Assembly (NCBI GenBank): GCA_019694615.1
Contig: JAIBBP010000242.1
Span: 1-64,000, forward strand
Direction: 5' to 3'
DNA: 64,000 nucleotides
Source: Microthrixaceae bacterium
GTDB taxonomy: Bacteria; Actinomycetota; Acidimicrobiia; Acidimicrobiales; Microtrichaceae
Both the position numbers and the translations under genes were made by a program. This document shows positions 42,270 to 49,939 of the stretch, piece by piece. Below the pieces are notes generated by a model. It worked only from the letters and a program-made list of their open reading frames with translations, was not told the DNA's origin and searched no databases. The first letter of the stretch is position 1; each line of letters opens with the position of its first letter.

Positions 42270-43268
42270 GTGTCGTTGCACGTCGACGGTTACGACAACT
42301 TCGTCGAGATCGGACGCGGCGGTCTGTCGACGGTGTACTCGGCAACGCAGCTGGCGCTTCATCGACCGGTAGCCGTGAAGGTCGTCGATCTGGATCCGGA
42401 CGATGCGACGGCGCGGCGGAGGTTTCAACGGGAATGCGCGGCGCTCGGCGTGCTCGGCGAGTCGCCCGGGATCGTTCCCGTCTACTCGGCGACCTTCACC
42501 GCTGACGGCCGTGGGTGCATCGTCATGCGCCTGATGCGGGAGTCGCTCGCGGACACGCTACGACGGGAGGGGCCACTCGACGTCGAGCGCGTCATCGACG
42601 TGGGCGTGACAGCGCTCACCGCGCTCGACCACGCACACCGCCGAGGCATCGTTCACCGCGACGTGAAACCGGCCAACCTCCTCGTAGCGGAAGGTGGCGA
42701 GATCGCGTTGGGGGACTTCGATATCTCCTCGGTCGACAGCGTCAGGTCGTCGACGGCAACGCTGGACTCGATGTCGCCTCCACATGCGCCACCGGAACGC
42801 TGGCGTGGCGATGCCGCCGCTGGACCGAGCGGCGACATCTGGTCGCTCGGATCAACCCTGTACATGCTGCTCACCGGAAGTCAGCCGTTCGGCACGGCAT
42901 CGGCTCAGGGCGGAGTCGCGGGGCTCATTGACCGCGTGATGAACGATCCGACTCCACCGGTCGGCCGTCCCGACGTCGCGCCCGCGATCGAATCGGTGAT
43001 CGGTCGCGCTCTGGCGAAGGACCCCGATGATCGATGGCCCGATGCCGCATCGATGCGAGGAGCCCTGTTACAAGCGAGCGGGCGAACGTCGGCTCCAAGT
43101 GGGCATGACACGGCGACTCCTGAGCGGTCATTGGAACGAGCGGCGTCGAGGGTCGGTCCATCCTCCGCAGATCGATCATCACGCCGACGCGAGGTCATCT
43201 CGGCTATCGCGGTGGTTGTCGCTGTTGTCATCGCTCTCGCGGTGGCGGTCCTCATCGCGTTCGGGTGA
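42270..43268 (+). CDS. Ser/Thr protein kinase, PknB-like, with C-terminal membrane anchor
   Basis: A 332-residue kinase. The Gly loop is GRGGLSTVY (15-23), the ATP lysine K37 (VAVKVV), and the catalytic loop HRD131VKPAN. The metal-binding motif reads D149-F-D151 instead of DFG, so the Gly that allows loop flipping is replaced by Asp. The APE position reads APPE. A membrane helix occupies the last 25 residues with no extracellular domain, so the protein lies on the cytoplasmic face. GTG 42270 starts the frame. It follows rsfS closely but also sits next to FHA-domain genes, natural targets of Thr kinases. Its end overlaps the convergent hydrolase gene by 17 bp. Confidence 0.85.
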   Translation: MSLHVDGYDNFVEIGRGGLSTVYSATQLALHRPVAVKVVDLDPDDATARRRFQRECAALGVLGESPGIVPVYSATFTADGRGCIVMRLMRESLADTLRREGPLDVERVIDVGVTALTALDHAHRRGIVHRDVKPANLLVAEGGEIALGDFDISSVDSVRSSTATLDSMSPPHAPPERWRGDAAAGPSGDIWSLGSTLYMLLTGSQPFGTASAQGGVAGLIDRVMNDPTPPVGRPDVAPAIESVIGRALAKDPDDRWPDAASMRGALLQASGRTSAPSGHDTATPERSLERAASRVGPSSADRSSRRREVISAIAVVVAVVIALAVAVLIAFG

Positions 43269-44286
43269 CTCGAGCACCGGCGATGACTTCGGCGATGGCG
43301 TCGAGCGTCCCGGAATGTTCGTCGAAGTAGTACGAGTGAGCGTCGAGCACACCGGGAGACTCTGCTCCTGATCGCGGCCTCGCTTCGATCACGTGAGCGC
43401 CGAACCCGGCTTCTGACGGGTCCCGCCCGAACCAGCCGGAGCTCGCGACGAGATCTGCTGGCTCGGCCACCGCGAATAGCCTCACACCGGTGGCGAGGTC
43501 GAGCTCCCGGACGTGGTTGACCCCGAGCCCCGGACTTCCGGCGACGATCACATCGACGTCGGGCGTCCGGCGAGCGGCGTGTGCCACGACGAGGGACCCG
43601 TAGGAGTGGCCGACGAGGACGACTGACGCATCGTGGGTTCGGCGCAGAGACTCGACGAACGTCACCAACGATCGCGCCCCCGATCGGGCCCTCACGGTGG
43701 TGAGCACCTCGGCGAGCGTTCGCCAGATTCCGTGACCCCCGGGAGCGTCATAGCCGAGCCAGGCGATCGCCGCGGTGCCGGAGTCGCCGGCCCGTCGATC
43801 GGTCGCTCGGACGATCGCCTCGGCATCGTCGGCGAGCCTGGGTAGGTCGTGGAGGTCGGTGCCGAGGCCGGGCACGAGAACGACGATCCGCTCCGCTGAC
43901 CCGATGTCTCCGATTGCGACGACTCCGAGGCCCGCAGCGTCATCGAGGGTGAGCACGCGGCGACTCAGCTCGCGTTCGTCAGCCGGTCGGCCCAGCATCG
44001 CCACCCGGGGCCACGCTGTGCCGTGTCCGCCGCTGTGGGCTCGCTGAGCCAACGCCTGGGCCGACAGCTCGTCGGCGGCGCCTCGGAGGGAACTCGCGGC
44101 CGCCCGTGAGAGCGGCAGCAACTCCTGCCGCACGCGTGCAACAGTCGACTCTCGGTCCTGCCCCCGCCACGCGGAGCCTTCGAGTCCCGTCGCGAGGCTG
44201 AGGACGTCTCCTTCGATAAGCATCGCGGCGCGATCGATCTCACGAGCGATGTTCTCAAGGAGATCGACGTCGCAACCGAGTTTCAT
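43252..44286 (-). CDS. alpha/beta hydrolase (DUF1023) with N-terminal WXG100-like domain
   Basis: 344 residues. Residues 1-about 85 form two predicted amphipathic helices with W40-R-G42 between them, the helix-WxG-helix layout of ESX substrates. The hydrolase domain shows nucleophile S228 in GHSYG, and the C-terminal part has DAHSYYF with a candidate His. Proteins of this layout are found beside type VII secretion genes and may be secreted enzymes or effectors. ATG 44286 is chosen because it starts just before the helix pair. Earlier in-frame ATGs at 44334 and 44307 exist, but the first lies inside the shared palindrome at 44325-44340. It is divergent from the FHA-like gene. Confidence 0.75.
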   Translation of the reverse strand: MKLGCDVDLLENIAREIDRAAMLIEGDVLSLATGLEGSAWRGQDRESTVARVRQELLPLSRAAASSLRGAADELSAQALAQRAHSGGHGTAWPRVAMLGRPADERELSRRVLTLDDAAGLGVVAIGDIGSAERIVVLVPGLGTDLHDLPRLADDAEAIVRATDRRAGDSGTAAIAWLGYDAPGGHGIWRTLAEVLTTVRARSGARSLVTFVESLRRTHDASVVLVGHSYGSLVVAHAARRTPDVDVIVAGSPGLGVNHVRELDLATGVRLFAVAEPADLVASSGWFGRDPSEAGFGAHVIEARPRSGAESPGVLDAHSYYFDEHSGTLDAIAEVIAGARVTRTR

Positions 44287-44324
44287 CTGCGGCCGATCGT
44301 CGCGCATCAGCGGCGACAGGACGA

Positions 44325-44340
44325 TGGGGGACATCCCCCT
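44325..44340. promoter_or_regulatory. G-run/C-run palindrome upstream of the DUF1023 gene
   Basis: On the minus strand AGGGGGATGTCCCCC; five G pair with five C around ATGT. The same element, one base pair longer per arm, lies upstream of the WXG100 gene at 49486-49503. Its centre is about 33 bp from a GACGAT sequence that could be the -10 of the DUF1023 gene. Confidence 0.55.
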
Positions 44341-44382
44341 GTGGATAACCCGGAAATGGGGCTGGCGTTTTCGAGCCGGCCG

Positions 44383-44396
44383 CCGCAACGTTGCGG
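44383..44396. promoter_or_regulatory. 14-bp perfect palindrome between divergent DUF1023 and FHA-like genes
   Basis: CCGCAACGTTGCGG with no spacer. It is central in the 155-bp divergent region and 45 bp before the FHA-like ATG. It is a plausible dimeric-regulator site. Confidence 0.5.
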
Positions 44397-44441
44397 TGCC
44401 AGGAGGGTTCGTGGCCGGGAAGCGGTGGAGGAACGAAGCAG

Positions 44442-45203
44442 ATGGAGGGTCTTGAACTACTCGGCGACGGATGGCGTCGCCGTTTCGGTGTGGGGACCGT
44501 GACCACGTTCGGACGTGGAGGCGGTGGCGTCGATCTGGCCCTCGCCGACGACCAACGTCTGCATCGGCACTGCGGCACCATCGTCGTGACCGACGACGGA
44601 TGGGAACTGCACAACGTCGGTCGCTGGCTGCGCATGCGTTTGACTCGTCACGACCGGTTCGGCGTCGACAGCGTGCGGCCGGGTGAGTCGATTCGTGTCC
44701 CGTGGACTGACACCCGTGTGCAGATCTTCGTCGGCGACCGAGTCCACGAGTTCACTGCGACCCGATACGGACGTCAGATGGGCACCCCGGCATCGGCGGG
44801 CGGGTCGGTGCGCGACGGCAGGGACGACGACGCTACGTGCGTGCCTGTTCCCGTCGACCGGTCTGCCGGCTACTTCCGGGCACTCGTCGCCCTCTGCGAA
44901 CCCCAACTGCTCGACCCGACGAGTCGCGACGTCGCAACCGATCTGCAGATCGCGCTCCGCCTCAATCGCACCGGCCTGGAACGGGGGCGCCTGAGCGGCA
45001 AGTCGATCGAACGGCGCCTCGACACCTGCAAGGCCAGGTTCGGGCTGAAGGATGTGGCCGATGGAGTCGCCTCGGGATTGGAACGTCGCGACTCCCGTCG
45101 CCGGCTCGTCGAGCTCGCGTTGCTGACCGCGACGGTGACGCTCGACGATCTGGTCGTGCTCGCGGGGACTTCCGATCGGGCCGAGGTCGCCGAGCACATC
45201 TGA
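44442..45203 (+). CDS. FHA-like protein with C-terminal winged-helix-like region
   Basis: 253 residues. Residues about 15-115 read as a divergent FHA domain: TFGRGGGG, then LHRHCGTIVVTDDGWELHNVG where canonical FHA proteins have GR, SxxH and NGT. The C-terminal part begins SAGYFRALVALCEPQLLDP and continues with KSIERRLDTCKARFGL, resembling the helical DNA-binding-like end of some actinobacterial FHA proteins. It starts at ATG 44442 with GGAGG 10 bp upstream; its stop overlaps the ATPase ATG. It likely reads phosphothreonine marks, perhaps from the nearby kinase, and may regulate the secretion locus. Confidence 0.65.
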   Translation: MEGLELLGDGWRRRFGVGTVTTFGRGGGGVDLALADDQRLHRHCGTIVVTDDGWELHNVGRWLRMRLTRHDRFGVDSVRPGESIRVPWTDTRVQIFVGDRVHEFTATRYGRQMGTPASAGGSVRDGRDDDATCVPVPVDRSAGYFRALVALCEPQLLDPTSRDVATDLQIALRLNRTGLERGRLSGKSIERRLDTCKARFGLKDVADGVASGLERRDSRRRLVELALLTATVTLDDLVVLAGTSDRAEVAEHI

Positions 45204-48200
45204 TGGGGCGCATCGAGCTTCGGGTCACCGTCGAGTGGAGTGTCGGCGCGAACGACACGTCGGTCGACCTCTGCATCGACGTCGGAAGCGCGGCGACCGT
45301 CGGGGATCTCCTTCTCGCATTGGCGAACTGTGACGAAGCGCTGTCGCAGCACCTCGAGGCGGTCGTCGACTCCGGCGGTTTCTTCGGAATCGCCCTCGCC
45401 CATGGCGCCGTCGCCGGAGTCGACGAGCGGATCGCCGACCTGCCGATCGCCCACGGCGACGTCGTCAGGCTGGTGGAAGTCGCCGTCCCACGATCCCCTG
45501 CGTCCCCACCGGTGATCGTCGAGTTGTCGGACCCGAAAGGCAATGCGTCGGCAGCGATCATCGAGATCGAGGTGGGAGACGCCGTCGAGGTTGGCCGGTC
45601 TCACGAGCCAGGAGCCCTGCTGGCCGATCCGTCCGTGTCCCGCCGCCACGCGCGCCTCGCTTGGGACGGCGAGCTCCTGAAACTCGATGACCTCGATTCG
45701 ACCAACGGAACCGTCGTCGCCGGTCGGGATGTCGATGGCACGGTCGAGGTTGCTGACGGTAGCTCTCTTCGGTTCGGCGACGTGGATGTGGTGCTCCACC
45801 TGCGGTACGGCGAGGCTCGGCCGGTCGTCGACGCGGCAACACGAGTCGTGAGGCAGGGGGTCGTCGAGCTGCGGAGACCGCCGATGGCATCGGTGGTGCC
45901 GACACCGGTGGTGCTCGACGCACCGTCGCTTCCGCCGGCGCCGGTCGAGCACCGCCTCCCGTGGATCTCCGCCTCGGTGCCGCTGCTGATCGCCGCTGTC
46001 TTCGTCGTCGTCACGTTGCGAACCGGGCAGGGGTTCGACAGTTCGTACACATGGCTCTCGATCGCGTTCCTGCTGCTCAGCCCGGTGATGCTCGTTGCCG
46101 GCCATTGGGAGGCGGTGCGATGGACACGCCGTCGAGAGCGCTCGTCCCAGCGCCGTTTCGAGGCTGACTTCATGGCGGTGAGCGACGCGGCCACATCGGC
46201 GAAACGAGTCGAGGAGTCCGTTCGTCGGAGGGCACACCCTGGGCCGCGGCAGATGGAGCTGCGGGCAGCGCTCCTCACGCCCGGACTGTGGGATGGCGCT
46301 GACCGGCCGGACGAGCGGCTGCGCGTCGGAGTCGGCGAGCAGCCGTCGGGCGTGGAGATCCGTCGATCGACGACTGCGGACTGTTCGGATTCGGCGAAGC
46401 AGGTGGAGGAGCTGGCCGAGTCGGTAGCGGTCGTCGGTGACGTGCCGATTCTGGTTTCCGTGCCGTCAAGGGCCCTGACCCGCATCGGAATCGCCGGCTC
46501 TGACAGCTGGCGTCGTTCGGTGGCTCGCGCCCTGGTGCTGCAGTTCGCTTCGACGCTTCCGCCCGAAAGGCTGGCGTTCCGGCTCCCTCACGAATGTGAG
46601 GTCGCCGGGTGGGCGTGGGTGAAGTGGCTGCCTCATGACGTGACAGTCGGTCGGTGCGACCAGCCGACGAGCGCGGTCGGAACGACGCGTGTGGTCGTGG
46701 TCGACGGCAACGTCACTCCGTGGCGCTCTGGTGTCCGGGTCGACGGTCGAGTTGTGGAACTCTGGGTGGGATCGTCAGTGGACGACCTCCCGTCGGACTG
46801 CGCAGTCGTGCTGGAGCCGGGCGTGTCCACCGACATCCGCACCGGTGCTGCTACTGCGGTCATCGTGGATGTGGTCGACTCGTCGACAGCGGAGCGCTGG
46901 GCGCGGAGGCTCGCCCCAGTCGTCGACAGCGCCGCCGGCCCGCGTGCGGCCGTGCCGTCACGAGCGTCGCTTCGCGAAGTCGTCGGACCCGACGGCGTCG
47001 ACGCAGAGACCGTCCTGAGTGCGTGGCGCGCCCGTCCCGGCTCCCTGGTTGCTCCGATCGGACTCCACCACGACGGTGTTCTCACGGTGGATCTGGTCGA
47101 GCACGGCCCTCACGCGATCATCGCCGGCATGACCGGCTCGGGGAAGAGCGAACTCCTTCAGACGCTGGTGGTATCCCTCTCGGCGAGCCGACCACCGTCG
47201 GAGGTCACGTTCCTCCTCGTTGACTACAAGGGCGGCGCCGCGTTCGCCGAGTGCGTCCACCTCCCTCACTGCGTGGGACTCGTCACCGACCTCGATGAAC
47301 CGCTCGTGGGTCGGGTGCTCGTATCCCTGAAGGCCGAGCTACGCAGGCGCGAGCGACTGCTTGCGGACGCTGGGCACCCCAACATCGCGTCGTGGGGATC
47401 GGCCTTCCGCTCCGGCGCTGCGGTGAAAGCCCCTCCGCCGAGCCTGGTGGTCGTGGTCGACGAGTTTGCGGCCCTCGCTCTGAGCGTCCCGTCGTTCGTC
47501 GACGGCCTGGTCGACGTGGCCCGACGAGGCCGCTCTCTCGGCGTCCACCTGGTTCTCGCGACGCAGCGACCGACCGGTGTGGTGAGCGACCAACTTCGCT
47601 CGAACGCCTCGATTCGCATCGCTCTTCGTGTGAGCGATGTCGCCGACAGCATGGACGTTGTCGGGATACCCGACGCCGCGTCGTTCGATCGCTCCACGCC
47701 TGGCCGTGCGCTCGCCATTCTCGGAAGGCCGGAAACTGTCGAGTTCCAGACGGCCTTCTGTGGCGGACACGACGGCGTCCACCCCGAGGCCGCCGATCCG
47801 TCCGCTGTCCGTATCACGCCCTTCACCTTCGCCGAGAGCCCCCCGTATCGACCGAGTGATGGGGCTGACCCGGTTCGTTCCGACCTCGCTGAAATGGTCG
47901 AGGTCATCGGTGAGGCGTTTGACGCGTCGGGCGAGGGTCGACCGGTCCGGCCATGGATCGAGCCGCTTCCCAACCGGCTCCGGTTGGCCGACCTCCTCGA
48001 TCGTCCCGACGGCATCAGTCCTGGCGATGACGCTGCGATGTCGTGGCCTGCGCTGCTGGGGCTCTGCGATGTGCCCGACGACCAGCGCCAGGAGGTTCGC
48101 TTCCTCGACCTCGCAGATGGCGCGACCGTGCTGTTCGGTGGTGGTTCATCCCCACTTGAAGCAGTCACGGCGATCGTCACTTCCGCGGTGCGGGGCCGAT

Positions 48201-49465
48201 CTCCGGAAACTGTTCGCGTCGACGTCCTCGATGACGAGTCGGGCTCGCTTCGCCGCCTCGATGTGTTTCCGCAGGTCGGGTCGGTGATCGCTCCTGACGA
48301 TCTGGAGCGAGTGGTGAGGCTGGGTCGCGACCTTCGCGGGGAGGTGGGACGCCCGACGGGAAGGTTCCCTCGCCGCCTGCTCGTCATTGCCGACCTCGCC
48401 GGGCTCACAATGACACTGGAGTCGCGGGGTCTTTCCTCGACGCTCGATGATCTCGCACGCGTGGCGGCCGACGGCGGCCCCGGCGGCGTCCACGTCATCG
48501 CGGTCGCAGATCGGAGGATCGGGCTACCCGGTGGCCTGCTTGCTGCGATGAGTCGACGGATCGTGATGCGGATGGCTTCGCCCGACGATCTCTCGACTCT
48601 GGGGGTGCCGGAGGGTGACCTTCCGGCGGAAGCGCCGGGTCGGGCGGTGCTCGACGGAGTCCAGATCCAGACAGCGGTTGCAGGCGACGAGGAGTTGGCC
48701 GCGACCGCAGCGATCGACCGGGCGTTGTTCTGCGGAATCTCGGCAGATCCGATCGGCGTGTTGCCGGCGTCGATCGCCGCGGCGTCGATCACTCGGGCCG
48801 GCGGTGCGTCGGGCTGGTCGGCGTTGGTGGGGATCGGTGACACTCACCTGTCAGCGGCCCGAATCGACCTCGGTGCGGGAAACCTGATGATCGCCGGGCC
48901 GATGGGGAGTGGTCGCACGTCCGCTCTGCTTACCGTCGCAGCCTCGACGGCCGTCGACGGTTCAAGCGTTCGACGGGTACTGGTGGTTCCTCGCTCGTCG
49001 TCGTTGGAGGCCTGGTCAGGGTGGGATCTCGTGGCAGTCGGAGACGAGGGCGCGGGCATCGCTCGGCGACTCGCATCGGAGGCGACGTCGGGCGCTGGCC
49101 CGACCGTCGTGTACGTCGATGACGCGACGGAGCTCGGCACCGAGGTCGACGCGGAGCTGGCATTACTCGCGGCGGTTTCTCGACGGCACGACCTCCGCCT
49201 GGTCGTCGCAGCCGAAGCGGCGCTCGCCCGCTCGTCCTACGGCGGAATTCTCGCCGCGCTGCGGCGTGAACGGAGGGCGTTGCTGTTGCAGCCAGACGTG
49301 GAGCTTGACGGCGATCTCGCAGGCGTTCGCCTCCGTCGACGCCCGTGGGTGGCGGTTCCTCCGGGGCGAGGAGAGCTCGTCCTTCGCGGTCAGGTCGAGT
49401 TGGTCCAGGTTGCGCTCACGTCGTTGACCGACGACCTCGACCCAGATCGTCGAGAGGTCATGTGA
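45203..49465 (+). CDS. FHA/FtsK-SpoIIIE type VII secretion ATPase (EssC/EccC-like)
   Basis: A 1420-residue protein, the size of EssC. Residues 1-90 may form a ubiquitin-like fold. An FHA domain follows (about 110-205) with G131-R132, SRRHA near 147 and NGT near 168. Two membrane helices lie at about 252-274 and 283-302. The first ATPase domain is intact: Walker A GMTGSGKS with K648, Walker B D753-E754. A second domain (about 960-1150) has lost its Walker A (GGGSSPLEA). The third has GPMGSGRTS with R1238 replacing Lys and VVYVDDATEL. FHA plus FtsK in one chain is the Firmicutes EssC layout rather than mycobacterial EccC. The locus also encodes a WXG100 protein, its expected substrate. Confidence 0.85.
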   Translation: MGRIELRVTVEWSVGANDTSVDLCIDVGSAATVGDLLLALANCDEALSQHLEAVVDSGGFFGIALAHGAVAGVDERIADLPIAHGDVVRLVEVAVPRSPASPPVIVELSDPKGNASAAIIEIEVGDAVEVGRSHEPGALLADPSVSRRHARLAWDGELLKLDDLDSTNGTVVAGRDVDGTVEVADGSSLRFGDVDVVLHLRYGEARPVVDAATRVVRQGVVELRRPPMASVVPTPVVLDAPSLPPAPVEHRLPWISASVPLLIAAVFVVVTLRTGQGFDSSYTWLSIAFLLLSPVMLVAGHWEAVRWTRRRERSSQRRFEADFMAVSDAATSAKRVEESVRRRAHPGPRQMELRAALLTPGLWDGADRPDERLRVGVGEQPSGVEIRRSTTADCSDSAKQVEELAESVAVVGDVPILVSVPSRALTRIGIAGSDSWRRSVARALVLQFASTLPPERLAFRLPHECEVAGWAWVKWLPHDVTVGRCDQPTSAVGTTRVVVVDGNVTPWRSGVRVDGRVVELWVGSSVDDLPSDCAVVLEPGVSTDIRTGAATAVIVDVVDSSTAERWARRLAPVVDSAAGPRAAVPSRASLREVVGPDGVDAETVLSAWRARPGSLVAPIGLHHDGVLTVDLVEHGPHAIIAGMTGSGKSELLQTLVVSLSASRPPSEVTFLLVDYKGGAAFAECVHLPHCVGLVTDLDEPLVGRVLVSLKAELRRRERLLADAGHPNIASWGSAFRSGAAVKAPPPSLVVVVDEFAALALSVPSFVDGLVDVARRGRSLGVHLVLATQRPTGVVSDQLRSNASIRIALRVSDVADSMDVVGIPDAASFDRSTPGRALAILGRPETVEFQTAFCGGHDGVHPEAADPSAVRITPFTFAESPPYRPSDGADPVRSDLAEMVEVIGEAFDASGEGRPVRPWIEPLPNRLRLADLLDRPDGISPGDDAAMSWPALLGLCDVPDDQRQEVRFLDLADGATVLFGGGSSPLEAVTAIVTSAVRGRSPETVRVDVLDDESGSLRRLDVFPQVGSVIAPDDLERVVRLGRDLRGEVGRPTGRFPRRLLVIADLAGLTMTLESRGLSSTLDDLARVAADGGPGGVHVIAVADRRIGLPGGLLAAMSRRIVMRMASPDDLSTLGVPEGDLPAEAPGRAVLDGVQIQTAVAGDEELAATAAIDRALFCGISADPIGVLPASIAAASITRAGGASGWSALVGIGDTHLSAARIDLGAGNLMIAGPMGSGRTSALLTVAASTAVDGSSVRRVLVVPRSSSLEAWSGWDLVAVGDEGAGIARRLASEATSGAGPTVVYVDDATELGTEVDAELALLAAVSRRHDLRLVVAAEAALARSSYGGILAALRRERRALLLQPDVELDGDLAGVRLRRRPWVAVPPGRGELVLRGQVELVQVALTSLTDDLDPDRREVM

Positions 49466-49485
49466 ACCGACTCGCTGCCCTGTCA

Positions 49486-49503
49486 AGGGGGGATGTCCCC
49501 CCT
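49486..49503. promoter_or_regulatory. G-run/C-run palindrome upstream of the WXG100 gene
   Basis: AGGGGGG-ATGT-CCCCCCT, a perfect 7-4-7 dyad 78 bp before the WXG100 ATG. It matches the element at 44325-44340. A possible -10 box, TACGTT, is at 49526-49531, placing the dyad centre about 34 bp upstream of it. Confidence 0.6.
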
Positions 49504-49580
49504 ATGAACCGAGTGGCCTGCTGCATACGTTCACCTCGTCCGTTCGCCACCGTGGCGAGCGGAGAAACGAGGAGAACGAA

Positions 49581-49847
49581 ATGGCACAGCTGGGTGCGGA
49601 CGTCGAACAGCTCGATCGGCTCGGAGCGAGGTTCAAGGAGAAGGCCGCGGAGATCGACCAGATGCAGGCGCAGATCTCGTCGCAGATCACCGGGACGTGG
49701 TGGCAGGGCGGTGATGCCGACAAGTTCAGGGGTGAGTGGACCGGCGAGATGCGAGGACAGCTCACCAAGCTGAAGGCGCTTCTCGAAACGACGGCGGCAA
49801 CGATCGCCCGACAAGCGGCCGATCAGCGGGCGGTCAGCCAGAGCTGA
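49581..49847 (+). CDS. WXG100 family protein (ESAT-6-like)
   Basis: An 88-residue helical hairpin protein with W41-Q-G43 (TWWQGGDADKF) between two amphipathic helices, the standard size and form of small type VII substrates. The secretion signal Y-x3-D/E is not obvious at the C-terminus, which ends AVSQS. ATG 49581 has GAGGAG about 6 bp upstream. A 115-bp gap separates it from the ATPase gene and contains the shared palindrome and a likely promoter, so it may be expressed separately and strongly. No second WXG100 partner gene is adjacent; it may act as a homodimer. Confidence 0.9.
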   Translation: MAQLGADVEQLDRLGARFKEKAAEIDQMQAQISSQITGTWWQGGDADKFRGEWTGEMRGQLTKLKALLETTAATIARQAADQRAVSQS

Positions 49848-49870
49848 CGCGTCGCCGCTCGGCGAACGCG

Positions 49871-49906
49871 CCTCAGTGGTGCGCCGAACCGGGCGCACCA
49901 CTGAGG
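49871..49906. terminator. 15-bp hairpin between convergent WXG100 and RCC1 genes
   Basis: CCTCAGTGGTGCGCC, six bases, then the exact complement. It is well placed as a bidirectional terminator. No T tract is present. Confidence 0.75.
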
Positions 49907-49939
49907 ACCGGGAACGAGTGGATCGGCCTGTCGTCAGGT

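Noticed and set aside
44286-44334. ATG 44334 as the start of the DUF1023 hydrolase
   Set aside because: That ATG lies inside the G-run/C-run palindrome shared with the WXG100 promoter; the domain starts just after ATG 44286. Uncertainty remains.
44837-45202. Upstream extension of the EssC-like frame into the FHA-like gene
   Set aside because: The segment is Arg-rich and antiparallel to no domain; ATG 45203 overlaps the FHA-like stop and starts a plausible fold.
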